Assembly (NCBI GenBank): GCA_012295275.1 | Contig: CM022665.1 | Location: forward strand, 3,322,667-3,386,666 | DNA length: 64,000 nucleotides | Direction of reading: 5' to 3' | Source of the DNA: Chrysomallon squamiferum | Taxonomy: Eukaryota; Mollusca; Gastropoda; Neomphalida; Peltospiridae | Part shown: positions 28,301 to 42,013 of the stretch, one piece after another | Numbering within the stretch: the stretch's first letter is position 1 | How the letters are laid out: the number at the start of each line of letters is the position of its first letter | Position numbers and translations under genes: made by a program | The notes under the pieces: generated by a model | Told to the model about the DNA's origin: nothing | The model's database searches: none | Seen by the model: the letters and a program-made list of their open reading frames with translations, nothing else

Positions 28301-31300
28301 ACAAATTTTCTACTTGACTTTCAAATAAACTGACCTTTTCGTCTTTTTCACTGATCTCCTTTTTGAGATATTCTGCATCACCAAGCAACTGTTCATACTG
28401 CCCTTTAGTTTTGTTATGGTCTTCCTTTTCTTTATTCAGATCAGCTTCTAAACATTTTTGCTTATCACACAGTGATTTTATTTCTGTCTGGGCTGCATTA
28501 TTTTGAGTATTTGCCATTTCTAGTTCATGCTCAACATCTCGTAATGACTTTGAAATATTTTCAATTTCTTTCTTCAAATTATTTTCACTTTCTGACAGAT
28601 CTTTGTTTTTATTAGAGAGCTGATTGATTTCATCGGACATGTCATCTTTGGTTCTAGATAGTGTTTCTCTCAACTGTGATAGTTCATATTCCACAGTTTG
28701 TTTTTCTGTCAGAGCTTCGGCCAGCAAAGATTCCTTACACGCTACTAATTCATTCAGTCTGTTGACCTCAACTTGCAAGCTTGCATTACAAGATTCACTT
28801 TTATTCAAACGTGTTAAAAGATCCTGCTTTTCTGATGTTAACTCTGTGACAGTATCCTTCTCTTTGTTTAGAATCTGGACAGTTTCATCCAATTTACAAA
28901 TTAGTTCTTTGTTTTCTGATGTCAGACTGGCTACTGTTTCGTTGTGAACAATGTTGGCTTCTTTCTCCACGTTCAGCCAGTCACTCAGATTACTTACTTG
29001 TGTTTGAAGATTTTCAATTTCATTTAAGTGAAGGCTCAGCTTTTCTCTGTGCACTTTGATCTCGTCTGTCAAATTTTCATTTTCATGAAAGAGATCCTTC
29101 TTACTTTCATTCAAATTTGCTATTTCCTGTTGCTTCTCCTCTACTGTCTTTTTCTAAAGACCTTTGCTCTGACAGAAGATGTTCTATTTTTCCTGTCAGC
29201 TCTGCAATCCTGTTTTCATATGAATTTGAAAGTTCAGAAATCTGTCTATTCAGATCAGAATTCTTTTCCTCTAATATTTTTACATCAGATTCTAACTGGG
29301 AACAACTTTCACTTAATTTATCTTTCAGCGTCTCAATGTGCTCAAGTTTAGCTTCCAGTTCACAACACTGGCTAGAAATTTGTTCTTTTTCTTCTGTCAA
29401 ATTTTCCAATTTATGTTTAATACTTACACAGATTTCCCTTTCGACTGTCAAGTCATTTGCCAGAGAACAGCACTGGTCTTCAAGATGTGCACATTTCGTT
29501 GTTAGTTTTTGTTTTTCTTCATTCAGCTTCTGAATGTGTGTTTCAAGACCAGAACACTTTTGATTCTGATCAAAGAGCTCAGCTGTGATCATTTCAATTT
29601 GACCATTTTTATCAGTGCACTGATCTTTATACTCTGTTAATTCAGAGTTAATTTTAACCATTTTCAGTTCTAGCGACTGAATCATTTCTTCAGAGATTTC
29701 TGTTTTGGATTTCAATTGATCCAAATTATCTTTCAAAGATTTTATTTGTGCATCTTTTTCCTCTAAAACAATCTGCATCTTTGAAGCATCAGAAAGTTCA
29801 GCTTGTAGTAATTCAAGCTGGTCAGAAAATCTCTGAGTCTCTGACTTTGATTCCTGTACCAACTTTTCTAATTTTGCTGTTTCCTCTTTCAGTGAAACAT
29901 TCTGGTTTTCAATGTCGTGGCATTTCTCTGACAACGTGGCCAACTCTTCTATTTTCTGGTTCAATTCATCTTGAAACATCTGCTTTTCTGAAGTTAACTC
30001 AGTTAATTTAGAATTCAGCGTGTCTGAATTTGTTTTCATTACACTAAGTTGACTTGTCAGATCTTCAGTCATCTTTTCCTGCTCTGCTAATTTTGTAGAC
30101 AAATTTTCGACCTGACTTTCAAATAAACTAACCTTTTCATCTTTTTCACTGATCTGCTTTTTGAGATATTCTGCATCACCAAGCAACTGTTCGTACTGCC
30201 CTTTGGTTTTGTTATGGTCTTCCTTTTCTTTATTCAGATCAGCTTCTAAACATTTTTGCTTATCACACAGTGATTTTATTTCTGTCTGGGCTGCATTATT
30301 TTGAGTATTTGCCATTTCTAGATCATGCTCAACATCTCGTAATGACTTTGAAATATTTTCAATCTCTTTCTTCAAATTATTTTCACTTTCTGACAGATCT
30401 TTGTTTTTATTAGAGAGCTGATTGATTTCATCAGACATGTTATCTTTGGTTCTAGATAGTGTTTCTCTCAACTGTGATAGTTCATATTCCACAGTTTGTT
30501 TTTCTGTCAGAGCTTCGGCCAGCAAAGATTCCTTACACGCTACTAATTCATTCAGTCTGTTGACCTCAACTTGCAAGCTTGCATTACAAGATTCACTTTT
30601 ATTCAAACATGTTAAAAGATCCTGCTTTTCTGATGTTAACTCTGACAGTATCCTTCTCTTTGTTTAGAAACTGGACTGTTTCATCCAATTTACAAATTAG
30701 TTCTTTGTTTTCTGATGTCAGACTAGCTAATCTTTCGTTGTGAACAATGTTGGCTTCTTTCTCCACATTCAGCCAGTCACTCAGATTATTTACTTGTGTT
30801 TGAAGATTTTCAATTTCATTTAAGTAAAGACTCAGCTTTTCTCCGTGCACTTTGACTTCATCTGTTAAATTTTCTTTTTCCTGCAACAAAATTTTATTAT
30901 TTTCATGCAAACTTCCCACCTGTTTCTCTTTTTCTTCTGTGATCTTTTTCATGTCTTCTGCCAAAGAGGCCTTCTCCGAGTGTAGTTGTTCTATTAAACT
31001 GGACTGCTCTTCTTTGGTTTTTTTCAACAGCTCAAGTTGCAACATCATTTCTTCAAACTGTAATTCATGTTGTGTGGTAAGTTCAGAACCCTTTATTTCA
31101 AGCGCAGCATTGGCTTCTTCAAGATTCTTTATAGTGAGCTCTAACTGTGAACACTTTTCTGTTAAAGTGTTATTTTGTATTTGGACATCCTGAAGCTTAG
31201 TTTCCAGATTAGTACAATGATTCAAAATGTTCTGATTTTTCTTTTGTTCCTCTTCAATATTATTCTGTGTTGTAGTACATTTTTCCTTTTCATCCAATAA

Positions 31301-34187
31301 CATTTTCTCAAGATCATCATACTTCAAAGTCATTTCTTGTTTTTCTTCATTCAGCTTCTGAATGTGTGTTTCAAGACCAGAACACTTTTGATTCTGATCA
31401 AAAAGCTCAGCTGTGATCATTTCAATCTGGCCGTTTTTATCAGTACACAGATTTTTATACTCTGTTAATTCAGAGTTAATTTTCTCTATTTTCAGTTCTA
31501 GAGACTGAATCATTTCTTCAGAGATTTTAATTTTAGAGTTTGCTTCTTCTAAATTTTCTCTGAGTGATTTTATTTTATCATCCTTTTCTTCCAAAACCTT
31601 TTGCATTTTTGATGTGTCAGAATCCAGAGAATCAGACAATGAAGATATTCTTTCTTCTTTTTCACAAAGTTCTGCCTGTAAAATTTGAAGCTGGTCAGAA
31701 AATCTCTGAGTCTCTGACTTTGATTCCTGTACCAACTTTTCTAATTTTGCTGTTTCCTCTTTCAGTGAAATATTCTGGTTTTCAATGTCGTGGCATTTCT
31801 CTGACAACGTGGCCAACTCTTCTATTTTCTGGTTCAGATCATCTTGAAACATCTGCTTTTCTGAAGTCAACTCAGTTAATTTAGAATTCAGCGTGTCTGA
31901 ATTTGTTTTCATTACACTAAGTTGACTTGTCAGATCTTCAGTCATCTTTTCCTGCTCTGCTAATTTGGTAGACAAATTTTCTACCTGACTTTCAAATAAA
32001 CTGACCTTTTCGTCTTTTTCACTGAACTGCTTTTTGAGATATTCCGCATCACCAAGCAACTGTTCGTACTGCCCTTTGGTTTTGTTATGGTCTTCCTTTT
32101 CTTTATTCAGATCAGCTTGTAAACATTCTTGTAACTGTGTCAAATGTTTATGCTGTTCACATAAAGATAAAACCTCAGTACTTTTTTCTTCTAATGTTTT
32201 TTTAAGACTATCATTAAACGAAACTTGCTCTTCAAGATTTTTGGTGAGATTTTGAACCTCTTCTTTATAAAGTGTTTCTGTTTTCTGCTTTTCTTCTAAC
32301 TCTTGTTCCATCTCTGACAGCTGACTGAGGAGAGACTCTGTTTTCTCACCAAATGTTTTTGCTTTCTCACTTTGCTTCTCTTGTAACAATTCAACTTGAT
32401 GATTTAGTTTGTTTACCAGCACTTCCAGTTCTTTCGACTTTCTCTTCTGCTCTTCAAAGCTAGAATTTAATTCTTCAGTCTCACTGTTTTTTATTTCAAG
32501 GTTCTGGTTTAGTTCATGAACTCTGTCCTCCCATTCTGAAATTTCGTGAGACATGTTTTTACATTTGGCCTCCAAATGCTTCACTTGTTCAGAAAGGTCA
32601 AGACACACTGCTGAGTTTGAAGACTGAAGAGAATTTATTTCTTCTTTTGTCTCACTAATGTTCTGATTTAACTGAAGAATTCTATTTTCCCTTTCTGCTA
32701 ATTCGCTGGACAGATTTTCACTTTTTTCTTTAAACGATGATAACATATCATTAAGTTGTTTCAGCTCTGTTGAATGACTAGCCAGCATTTGATTTTTCTC
32801 CTCTTTTATTGCCTTTGTTATCTGTCTTTCTGACTGAAGACTCTGCTGCACTTCTTCAAGCTGTAAAAACATTTGGAAGAAACTTAAATGAAGTGAATAG
32901 CCTACAAATTAAACTACAGAAATGACGACCTGATGTTATTTAGTAATACACAGACTAAAACTTTATTGCACTACATGAAACTGACAGATGCTGAATAATT
33001 TGAAAATTAAAAACAATCTGTTGCAAAACATAATCCCACCAACTAACAAACATACAAAACAAATGAACTCAGATACCTTTATGACTATAGTACAGTGGTC
33101 TCCCCAGCATTTGTGAAAGGGATGGTGGGAATCGGTGTAACAGGTGCAATTTAAAGGAACGGATGGTACAGAAAACATTCAGGGTACAAGTACTTTGAAC
33201 AATTTCAAATTACTTGTTTGTCACAAATACTCCTATAAATAATTGCATCATATGCATTAACTATCTTACAGTATGTAGCGAGACCTCTGTATTAATATGC
33301 AACATGAAGATGATGCTCATTTTAATTTCATATTTCTACAAACCTTTATAAGAAGTTCATCTTTCTCTTTCTCGAAAGCAATGTTAGGTTGTTTCTCATA
33401 TTCTATCTTTTCTTTGAGTGTCTTGATTTGTTCTAATAATTCTTCTTTTTCCTTCTCAACATCTAAAACAGAAAAATTATGAATAATAAGAAAATTGAAT
33501 GTAAATTTCAAGGTTAGTCTCATTGATTAGCAAGAAGAAATAATTTTTATCTGAATATGTCTGTGTTTATTGTTTGCTCACATAACGAAAACAATAAAAA
33601 GTTTGATAATGATAATTTTGTATCTCAGTAGTAATTATCAGATGCTAAAATGAATCAAAGGTCTGAAAATTTTACCATCTTTGGACTCCTCTATTTCAGC
33701 CATCTTCATTTCCAGTTCCACTTTCTCTCCTTTCAGTGCTGTGATAATCTCCTCTTTCTGTTTACATTCCTCTTCAAGTGATGTCACCACTGAGTTTAGC
33801 TGTGTAATTTGGTTTGTCATTTCAATCTGTTACACAAATATAACATTTAGTAGTGAAAATACATCCACGTTAAAGAAGAGATTTGTTTATATTTCCACTT
33901 TACCAAACTGATCACAATCTTTTAATCTATAAAAATATGTAATTATTATCATTACAATTATGTCTTAAAAGATATACAAATATGACAAGTATTAGCTAAA
34001 TGTACATATACCAATGTTTACTAGTTTCCATTTTGGTATTTTATGGATTAGTTACAGAACAGGTAGCTAGTTCAAGACATCCTGAAAATATCCGGCTTTT
34101 AAAACCTAATACTAGTTTACTAAACAATAAAGATAAGCACTACAGTCTTAGTTCCAAACTCTGTTCAAGCCAAAAAAATTCAGTAAC

Positions 34188-34221
<34 letters not shown>

Positions 34222-37200
34222 TGATAAATCTTTGTTTCTGGCAAAAAAGCCAAGATGTACAAACTCTTTGCACATAGTGATCTTCTGTAAGCTTTTTCAT
34301 AAATAACATGCTGAGATTAAAATTATCTTTAAAAAAGAAAGAGATGAGCTCACTATGTCTGTTTCTGCATGTTTCTTGTATTCATGGAACTCTACGAGCT
34401 GAGATTCAAAGCTAATGCGACTTTTCTTCTCCTGGTCTCGTTCTTCCTGCACAGTTGCTGAGTGTGCTCGAGCATCTTCCAGTTCCTGTCTCAGACTTTC
34501 CACAGTCTGCTTCTGATTCTCATCAAATATTAACTGATTCTGTCAAAACAAACATGCTGAATGCACCATCAGTGGGAAAAAGTAATAATTTGAGAAATGT
34601 TTGATAAAACAGTTCATTGCTCTTGCACAATTTACATTTAAGTGATTTATACTACACTACAGAATGCTTTGTTTTATTTTTGCTTGATATCTGCACATCA
34701 AATGAAATGGTTAATCCTGAATATGAATTATTAAAATAATATATCTCTTTCACTACCGTTTTTAACCTATTAATTTTTTTTTTTTTTTTTTTTTTACAAA
34801 TAATTAGCAGTCTGCTATTATTTGTCATTTTAGGTATTAGTTATTTCAAACAAACTGTGTGAAGATTTTTCACATCTGTATATTTAACACCTATTACATT
34901 AATAATCTAAGATAGAATTTTTTTTTTGGTAAAATGTATTTCTGTATCTATCAACAGACTATTTTTTAGAATATTTAGAATCAGGTATCTGCACATTTTA
35001 TTAAGTGTAGTATTTCCATACAAAGTGAATATACCAAAACGTTATTTTCCATGGAACAAACAAGAATAAAACATCCTACATGTAAGACAAACAAAGATTA
35101 TATTATTCACAGATACACAATGAACTGTACCTGATCAATGGAGGCTTGAAGATCTGTTACTTTCTGAGTGAGGGTTTCAATTTCCCTTTTAGCCAATTCA
35201 TATTTGCTGTGGATATCCATTTTTTCTTGAATTAAAATTTCTTTCTCCTGTTCTAATTCTTTTATTTTCTCTTCCAACTGACCTGCAAGTTTAAAAACAG
35301 TTCACAAGTCTTAGATACACACTGAATGCATCTCAATAATTATCTCAATCAAAGAGGAAAATTTAATAAATGTAATTATCTCATTCAAATCAAATGTTAT
35401 TTTCAGCACTTTGAATTACTGATTTTGTTATTACAGAAGAACATCAACAGAGTGCAACAAACAGTAAAATTGTCCTCACATTAACAAAGCTAAATTAGAA
35501 ATCTACCTTGCAATACTTTAGTTTCATCATAATCCACAAGTTTTAATTGCAAATTTCCTTTCTCATCCTCCAATTCTGCCAGACAGTTCTTTAGAGAAAC
35601 AACTTCTTCCTCCACAGAGCTTCCCTGTTTAATAATAAGAAAAAGATAACATTAACAATAATAGCATAAAATATACTGTATGAAGTTGATGCCTTTAGAA
35701 GAAACCATACCTGACACCAGGTGGTTATTTCTCATTTCAGATTAATTACAGAAAAGTTGACAGCATTATAGAGACAGTGGGACCCCCCCCCCCAAAAAAA
35801 ACCCACCAAATAAATGTTTCACTTTTTCAAGATAAGAATGTTTACAATTATTTAAGGAATATTTACATATATTGTGTCTTAAAGTTTTAAATCTGAGTTG
35901 CTTTACTTACAAGTTATTAGTCTGTTCTAAACTACGTCGGACAATACGTTTAAAGTACATGCTCAAGAAAGTTAGTGTAGCATACAATTATCTAAATCTC
36001 ATAATTTAACATTCTTTAATACTGAAGCTAGTAAAATTCATTCAAAATAAAACATTCCAATTTTATCTAATAAAGGACATTTCTTTTTTACTTTGTCTTA
36101 AATAAATAATTTTATTAATAAAATATACTTTTTCGATATTTACGTGGTATAATTTATCATTTAAGACATGTACAACTTACTCATTCAGAGCCCAGATCTA
36201 CAGTCAACAGAAAACATGCAGTAATGCTTTAGAACTATGTTTTAGTTAAAACTAAAGAATTTTTATTTTTATTTTTTTGACAAGATGCTTTACTTATCCA
36301 TGCAATTTTAGCATTAAATAATAACTGTTTTAATGAAAGGGCTATCTAAAACAAAAATAAAATTACTACCTGAAAACAAGATCTGAAAAAAACAAAACTA
36401 TCTTTACTAACTTAAAATACTATTGCTAAACTCAACTGCATTTCAACATCTCAAACTTCCATGTAGTAATATACTGCAAGTGAATATTAGCAAATAAGTT
36501 TCAAAATCTGTGTAAGCATAATTAATATAGAAATATTAGCTAATATTCAAATGAGTTTTTGTAAAACGTGAGTGAATTTGTTCTGCACCTGTTCATGATT
36601 AAAATTCAAAACTGCAACTGATTCATGTAACAGGCACACTTACTAATGATTCCAGTTTCAAAATTTCTAATGTGTGCAACTTACATTTTGTTATCTTTAT
36701 GTAAAATTCACAAACAACTGTATCACTCAAAAAACTGTAAAATGTCTACAAATAAATCATTACAACCAAGTACTTACCTTTTTAAACTTTTCCAATTCTT
36801 TCTCCAAAGATTTGATTTTGGATGTCATTTGTGCTTTCACCTTAAGAAACTTTGTTTCCACTTTGCCTCCATCATCATCAGCAGCAGTCTTTAGAGCTTC
36901 TATTTCATGACACCTTTCTGACAACTCTGATTTAAGCTGAGTTACCAGTGATTTCAACTCTTCTACTTCACCAGGTTGTGTTTGCAATTTTTGTTGGGAA
37001 TTGGCAAGTTCATCTTTAAGTTGTGTTACAAGTGTTCGAAGTGCCTGAAGTTCTTCCTGGTCATCTGTTTGTTCTTTAGACTGAGAACCTTCTTGTGAAC
37101 CAGCAGTGGTTATACTGCCCATTTTCTGCAGCTGTGCGTATGCCTGCTGGTATCGTTCCTGCAATATTCCATACTGAACTGAAGCTTGTGAGTAAGCAGC

Positions 37201-40200
37201 TTCATACCTAGTTAACGCTGACTGCAGCTCCTGAACTTGTAAGTCTTTTTCACTTAATTCAGTTTCGTGCTTTTCTACTGTGACCTTGAATTTGTTTTCT
37301 AATTTGGTCTTTTCATCTTTCCACTGAGTTTCCATGTCAACGAAGCTTGCCTGAAGCAGCATCAACTGTTCTGATGTGACCTGCAGTTTATCTTTCAGCA
37401 TTTTTAAGGCTTCTCGATCATCAAGCAATTTTTTTTCCTTTTCACTTATTTCCTTTTGCAAAATTTCAATTACTTTCATTTTTCCTTCTAGTACATCGTG
37501 TACATCTTTAAGTTTCTGTTCCAACATTTTCACAACCTCGTCGTGAATATCGACTTCACCGCGAGACATTATTTGCTGGATATCTCTCTCATGTCGAGAT
37601 ATCAGTTCACGCAAATCATTTTCTCTCGTAATTAGATCATTCTCCTTTTGATGAATCAGTCCTCTGAGATTTTTATTTTCTGTCTCCAGTTCCTGAAGTG
37701 TTTCATTAAAATATTTCTGAGTTTCACGAAGTTTCAAGTCAAATTTGTCACTTTCAATTTTCAGTTTGTGCTCTTCTTTTTCCAGCTGTTCTTTCAGTAA
37801 GCTCAGTGTTTCCTCATTGTTTTCTACTTTACTGGTTAGTTTTACAATTAATAATGCTTGGTCCTGAATATTTTGATCCTTATCTTTCAAAGATTTCTGC
37901 AATATCTGCAAAGAGATTAATTCAAGCACATTTTATGTACAATCTAACTGTCATGTATAAAGAAAAAGAAAGAAAAATGTTGTTGTTTTTCTTAAATATA
38001 ATATTAATTCTTATACTTCTCTTATACTCCATCTTACAGTAAAATTATTTTAAAACCAACTCTTCCTGGTATTTATTGTAATATTCTGGAACTAAATTAA
38101 ATATTTAAAAATAAAAATACACACCTCAACCACTTTGTCTCTTCCTCGGATGACCTCATTTTTCTCATGAACAAATTCCTGCAGATCCATTACATGGCAA
38201 TCTTGTTCCAAAATCTTGTTATTTAAGTCCATCATCTTCTTATCTTTATATAACATCTGAGCATACATGGCCTGTAACTGGGACTGATGACAGAGAGTGG
38301 TGCGTTAGCGTGCAGATGATACAGATGAAAACTAATGCACATAGCTAAGATGGTGGCCAAAACACTGTTGGTTATAATAGTTTCTAATAAACGACACCTA
38401 ACCTACATTTCCTGATTAAAGCTTTGACTTAATCTTCAAAGAAAAGAAATATTTAACATTGAAAGAAACACTGACTTTTTTTTTTTTTTAAATACATGGC
38501 TGTAGATCAATTATTAATATTTGGACAACCCCACATTTTATATTTTATCTATGAAACATAGGACAAACATAAACATATGATGTTCCTTGTGCCAATAACA
38601 TCAAGTCAAGACCCAATTATATTTAAAGCATCAAATTCTGAAAAGGCCAACAATCTTAGAATGATAAGCATCAGAAATATTATTAAAAGCATATGAAGCA
38701 AGATTAGAAAATTAGATTATATGCTAATGATGACAAATTTAAAGTTTAAAACAAATGAATAAAGCTATATATTATGAAAAAGCAATAGAAATGAAGCTAC
38801 ATCATGTTCTTTATAATGCTATAAAACAATTAAATATGATAGGTTGTGGTCAGGTACTGTATTCATCATTTTACATTCACTTAATGTAAGATGAAGTTAC
38901 TAGTTTAACCTACAGTTACAGTAAGCTTGCTGATAAAAGTTTTTAAACAAGTTAAACTGTTTTCTATCAAATGATTTTGTTTGTATAGATATCTTAAGTA
39001 AATACATGTTAAGAAGTCTACTCACATTTTACATAACAACAATGACATTACATTTGAATTAAAAAGTTAAAAAAGAAAAGAAAAGAAAAATGGTTAAAAA
39101 TGATATTAACATCGCATTCTGTTCTATCAGGATTTAAGTCATCTAACATCAACAACCATCAAATAATAATTTTAAAAAGTAAATAAATAAAACCCAATCC
39201 TTGTTACATAAGGAAAATTAATAACAAATTATAATGGACTATTGAAAAACATGATCTAAGGAACAATAAGCTGAAAAGATTAAATATTAAATACAAAAAG
39301 AAATATTAAAAAAAACCACCAAAAAATTATTTCTCATGCACAATGTTAGTAGCAGTAAGACCGCAATCATAACTGCAAACACAAGACAAAACATAAAAGA
39401 AACACACTGAAGTAAACTTGAATCTTAAACACTCACCTCTAAATCCTGACCACCATCTCCTGGCTGGAGTGAAGACTGCAAAGTCTCCAGCAGTCTGGTC
39501 TTCTGTTCCAGCTGTTCTGTCAACTCTGAAATGAACTTCTCCCTCTCGTCTATGATCTTCTCTTTGCTTTCTATCTGCTGCTTGAGAGAGCTGATGATTT
39601 CCTCTTTCTCGGCTATAATCCTGTCCTTTTCATCAAGTTTTTTTCTGAGAAGAGTCGTCTTGGCCCGACTCATCTGCTCCTCTCCTGCTGCATCTTCAGT
39701 TGTCTGATTAAATGTAATCTCCTGTTAATTATCTTTATAAAACTCTTGTTGAACTACATTGTCAATTATATAAAGAAAAATGAAGTTAAAAAAAACTGAA
39801 GAAAAATGTACTGAGCTTTCACGAACTGACATAATACATTAATTAAAATACTAAAGCTTTGTGAAATTTTAGATTTGTTTGTGTACTTGGTTTGGGATTT
39901 TGTTGCTTTTTTAAAATTAATTAATGTTTTAAAAAATTAAAAAATTGTGGTTTATATATATTTGTTTAAAAGACTTAAAACTGTGTGGGGGAAAAAAGAA
40001 GAAGAAAATTGACTCAAATGTAAAATTAACATTATAATCTCAGATTCTGGGATTGTTGTTTTTTTTTTGTTTTTTTTAAGTAATATATAAAGTAATACAG
40101 TAGATGCACACTATATTAAAAAGGCAACAATAACACAGCTAGCACAAACCTTTATTTCTTGATTTTAACACTTTAGAAAACACACACACAAACATATATT

Positions 40201-41925
40201 CTATATATGTAGTCAAGTGTAATTCATTATAATTTGTTACAAACTGTCAATTTTCATACAAACCTGGCTTGTTTTTTCTGGAGTTTCAGCAGAGTCCTTT
40301 TTAGCTTTGGCAGCTTTGGCTTTGGCTTGAAGTTTCAACTTTGAAAGATTTGCTTTTGTTTCCTATGCATAAATGAGAACATTATTTTTGTTAATTAAGA
40401 AACAGAATGAAAAATTAAAGTGCAAAAAAACCCCATGAAAACCCAGACTTTTAAATTTATTTATTTTTGTTATTTTATTTCATTTATTTTTTATTTTCTG
40501 AGAGTTATTCAAATAATTTAAATTTTGGAAACTAATTCTGCAGTTAAAATATATTTCTTATCTATGTTTTATTAAAATTTTTAAATTTTACATTTACATC
40601 TTTAAAAAAATAAAATAAAATGTCTTTAACATTAAAAGACAAATATGGAAGACAAAAAGATCACAGTGATAATAAAAATTGACTATACTATTAGTTCCTT
40701 GTCCTTCTTGTTTATAGTTTCTTCTCTTTCTCGGACCATACTTTTCAGCTGAGACACCATCTGCAGCTGTGCCTCCAACTGCATCTGAAGATCACTGTCA
40801 GCCATGTCTGTTGTCTTTAGTGAACTGTCAAATAAACAGGAATACATTCCTAAAATGTAATTTATTCTGCAACTCCATATTAACAATAATAAAAAACAAT
40901 AATAAAATAAAATAAAATAAAATAAAATAAATTAATAAAACTAATAAATAAAAAATAATTAGTGTTATGATAAAAATAAAAATCTTCATTCAATGGGATT
41001 ATATCATTTATATTATTAGGTCAGATTAATAAAGCTATAACATTAAAAAAATACACTTTTTGTCAGCAGGTTGTAAGGAAAACTATACTGCATGCACACC
41101 AACATCTGTGTAGCCACATATGGTTATTTTAAAACAAAATAAAAATAGTTCTTTATTTTCTTACTGTTGAAAGTTTTGTGAATTCTAGCAGTGAACACTT
41201 AACAATTAGATGTTATATTATGTATTCACTTAAAGCAATCATCTGAACAACTTTCAATGATATCATAAAAAATAAAAAAATTACTGTCAGTGTGTTTAAA
41301 CTATGATTAACATTATTTGTAGTTTGAAAGTACACCAGATTATATACTTAAATAAAATTCTTTTCATAAACCAGTGTAATTTCAGACACACATTTAAAAT
41401 AAGCTTGACAGGTTATACATACATCAAAAGTAGTGACAGATTAATCAGATTAATTAGCATGCACGCACACGCACACACACATTTATTAAACTGTCTAAAA
41501 TTTTACTTTATTTCTTTTACAGAGTTATTGTAATGGTGTAGGTGATATTGTTATTAAAACATCTCCTATGTGTGGAATGATACACTGTCTATATAACAAT
41601 AAATGTTCTTAATCATTTAATGGTGTTTGAACAAGTGAGATAAAAATAATGGTGTTTGAACAAGTGAGATAAAAAAAAAAAATTGGAATTAATAGTAGCA
41701 TAAACTCTTGCAATTCCATTTATATAGAACTCCAGTGTTAAGATAAGTTATACTTTATATTTCTGATATTAGTTTATTTATGGAAATAACAGTGTAAACT
41801 GATGCAGATTGTGATGTGAATGAAACAGAATAACAACTGAATTGCCAAATTGAGTCTCAGTCTGTAACATTTTAATAAATCTGAGTAATAGTTATCTGTA
41901 ACAACATGGAGGGAGAGCAAGAGGG

Positions 41926-42013
<88 letters not shown>

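Noticed and set aside
21849-29533. Many plus-strand open frames of 77-144 codons across the array, repeated every 1.8 kb
   Set aside because: They are mirror readings of the giantin coiled-coil repeats. Their regular recurrence follows the DNA repeat, with no splice or start context of their own.
33092-33108. ACAGTGGTCTCCCCAGC resembling a hAT-type transposon end
   Set aside because: No matching inverted end or 8-bp target duplication could be found nearby.
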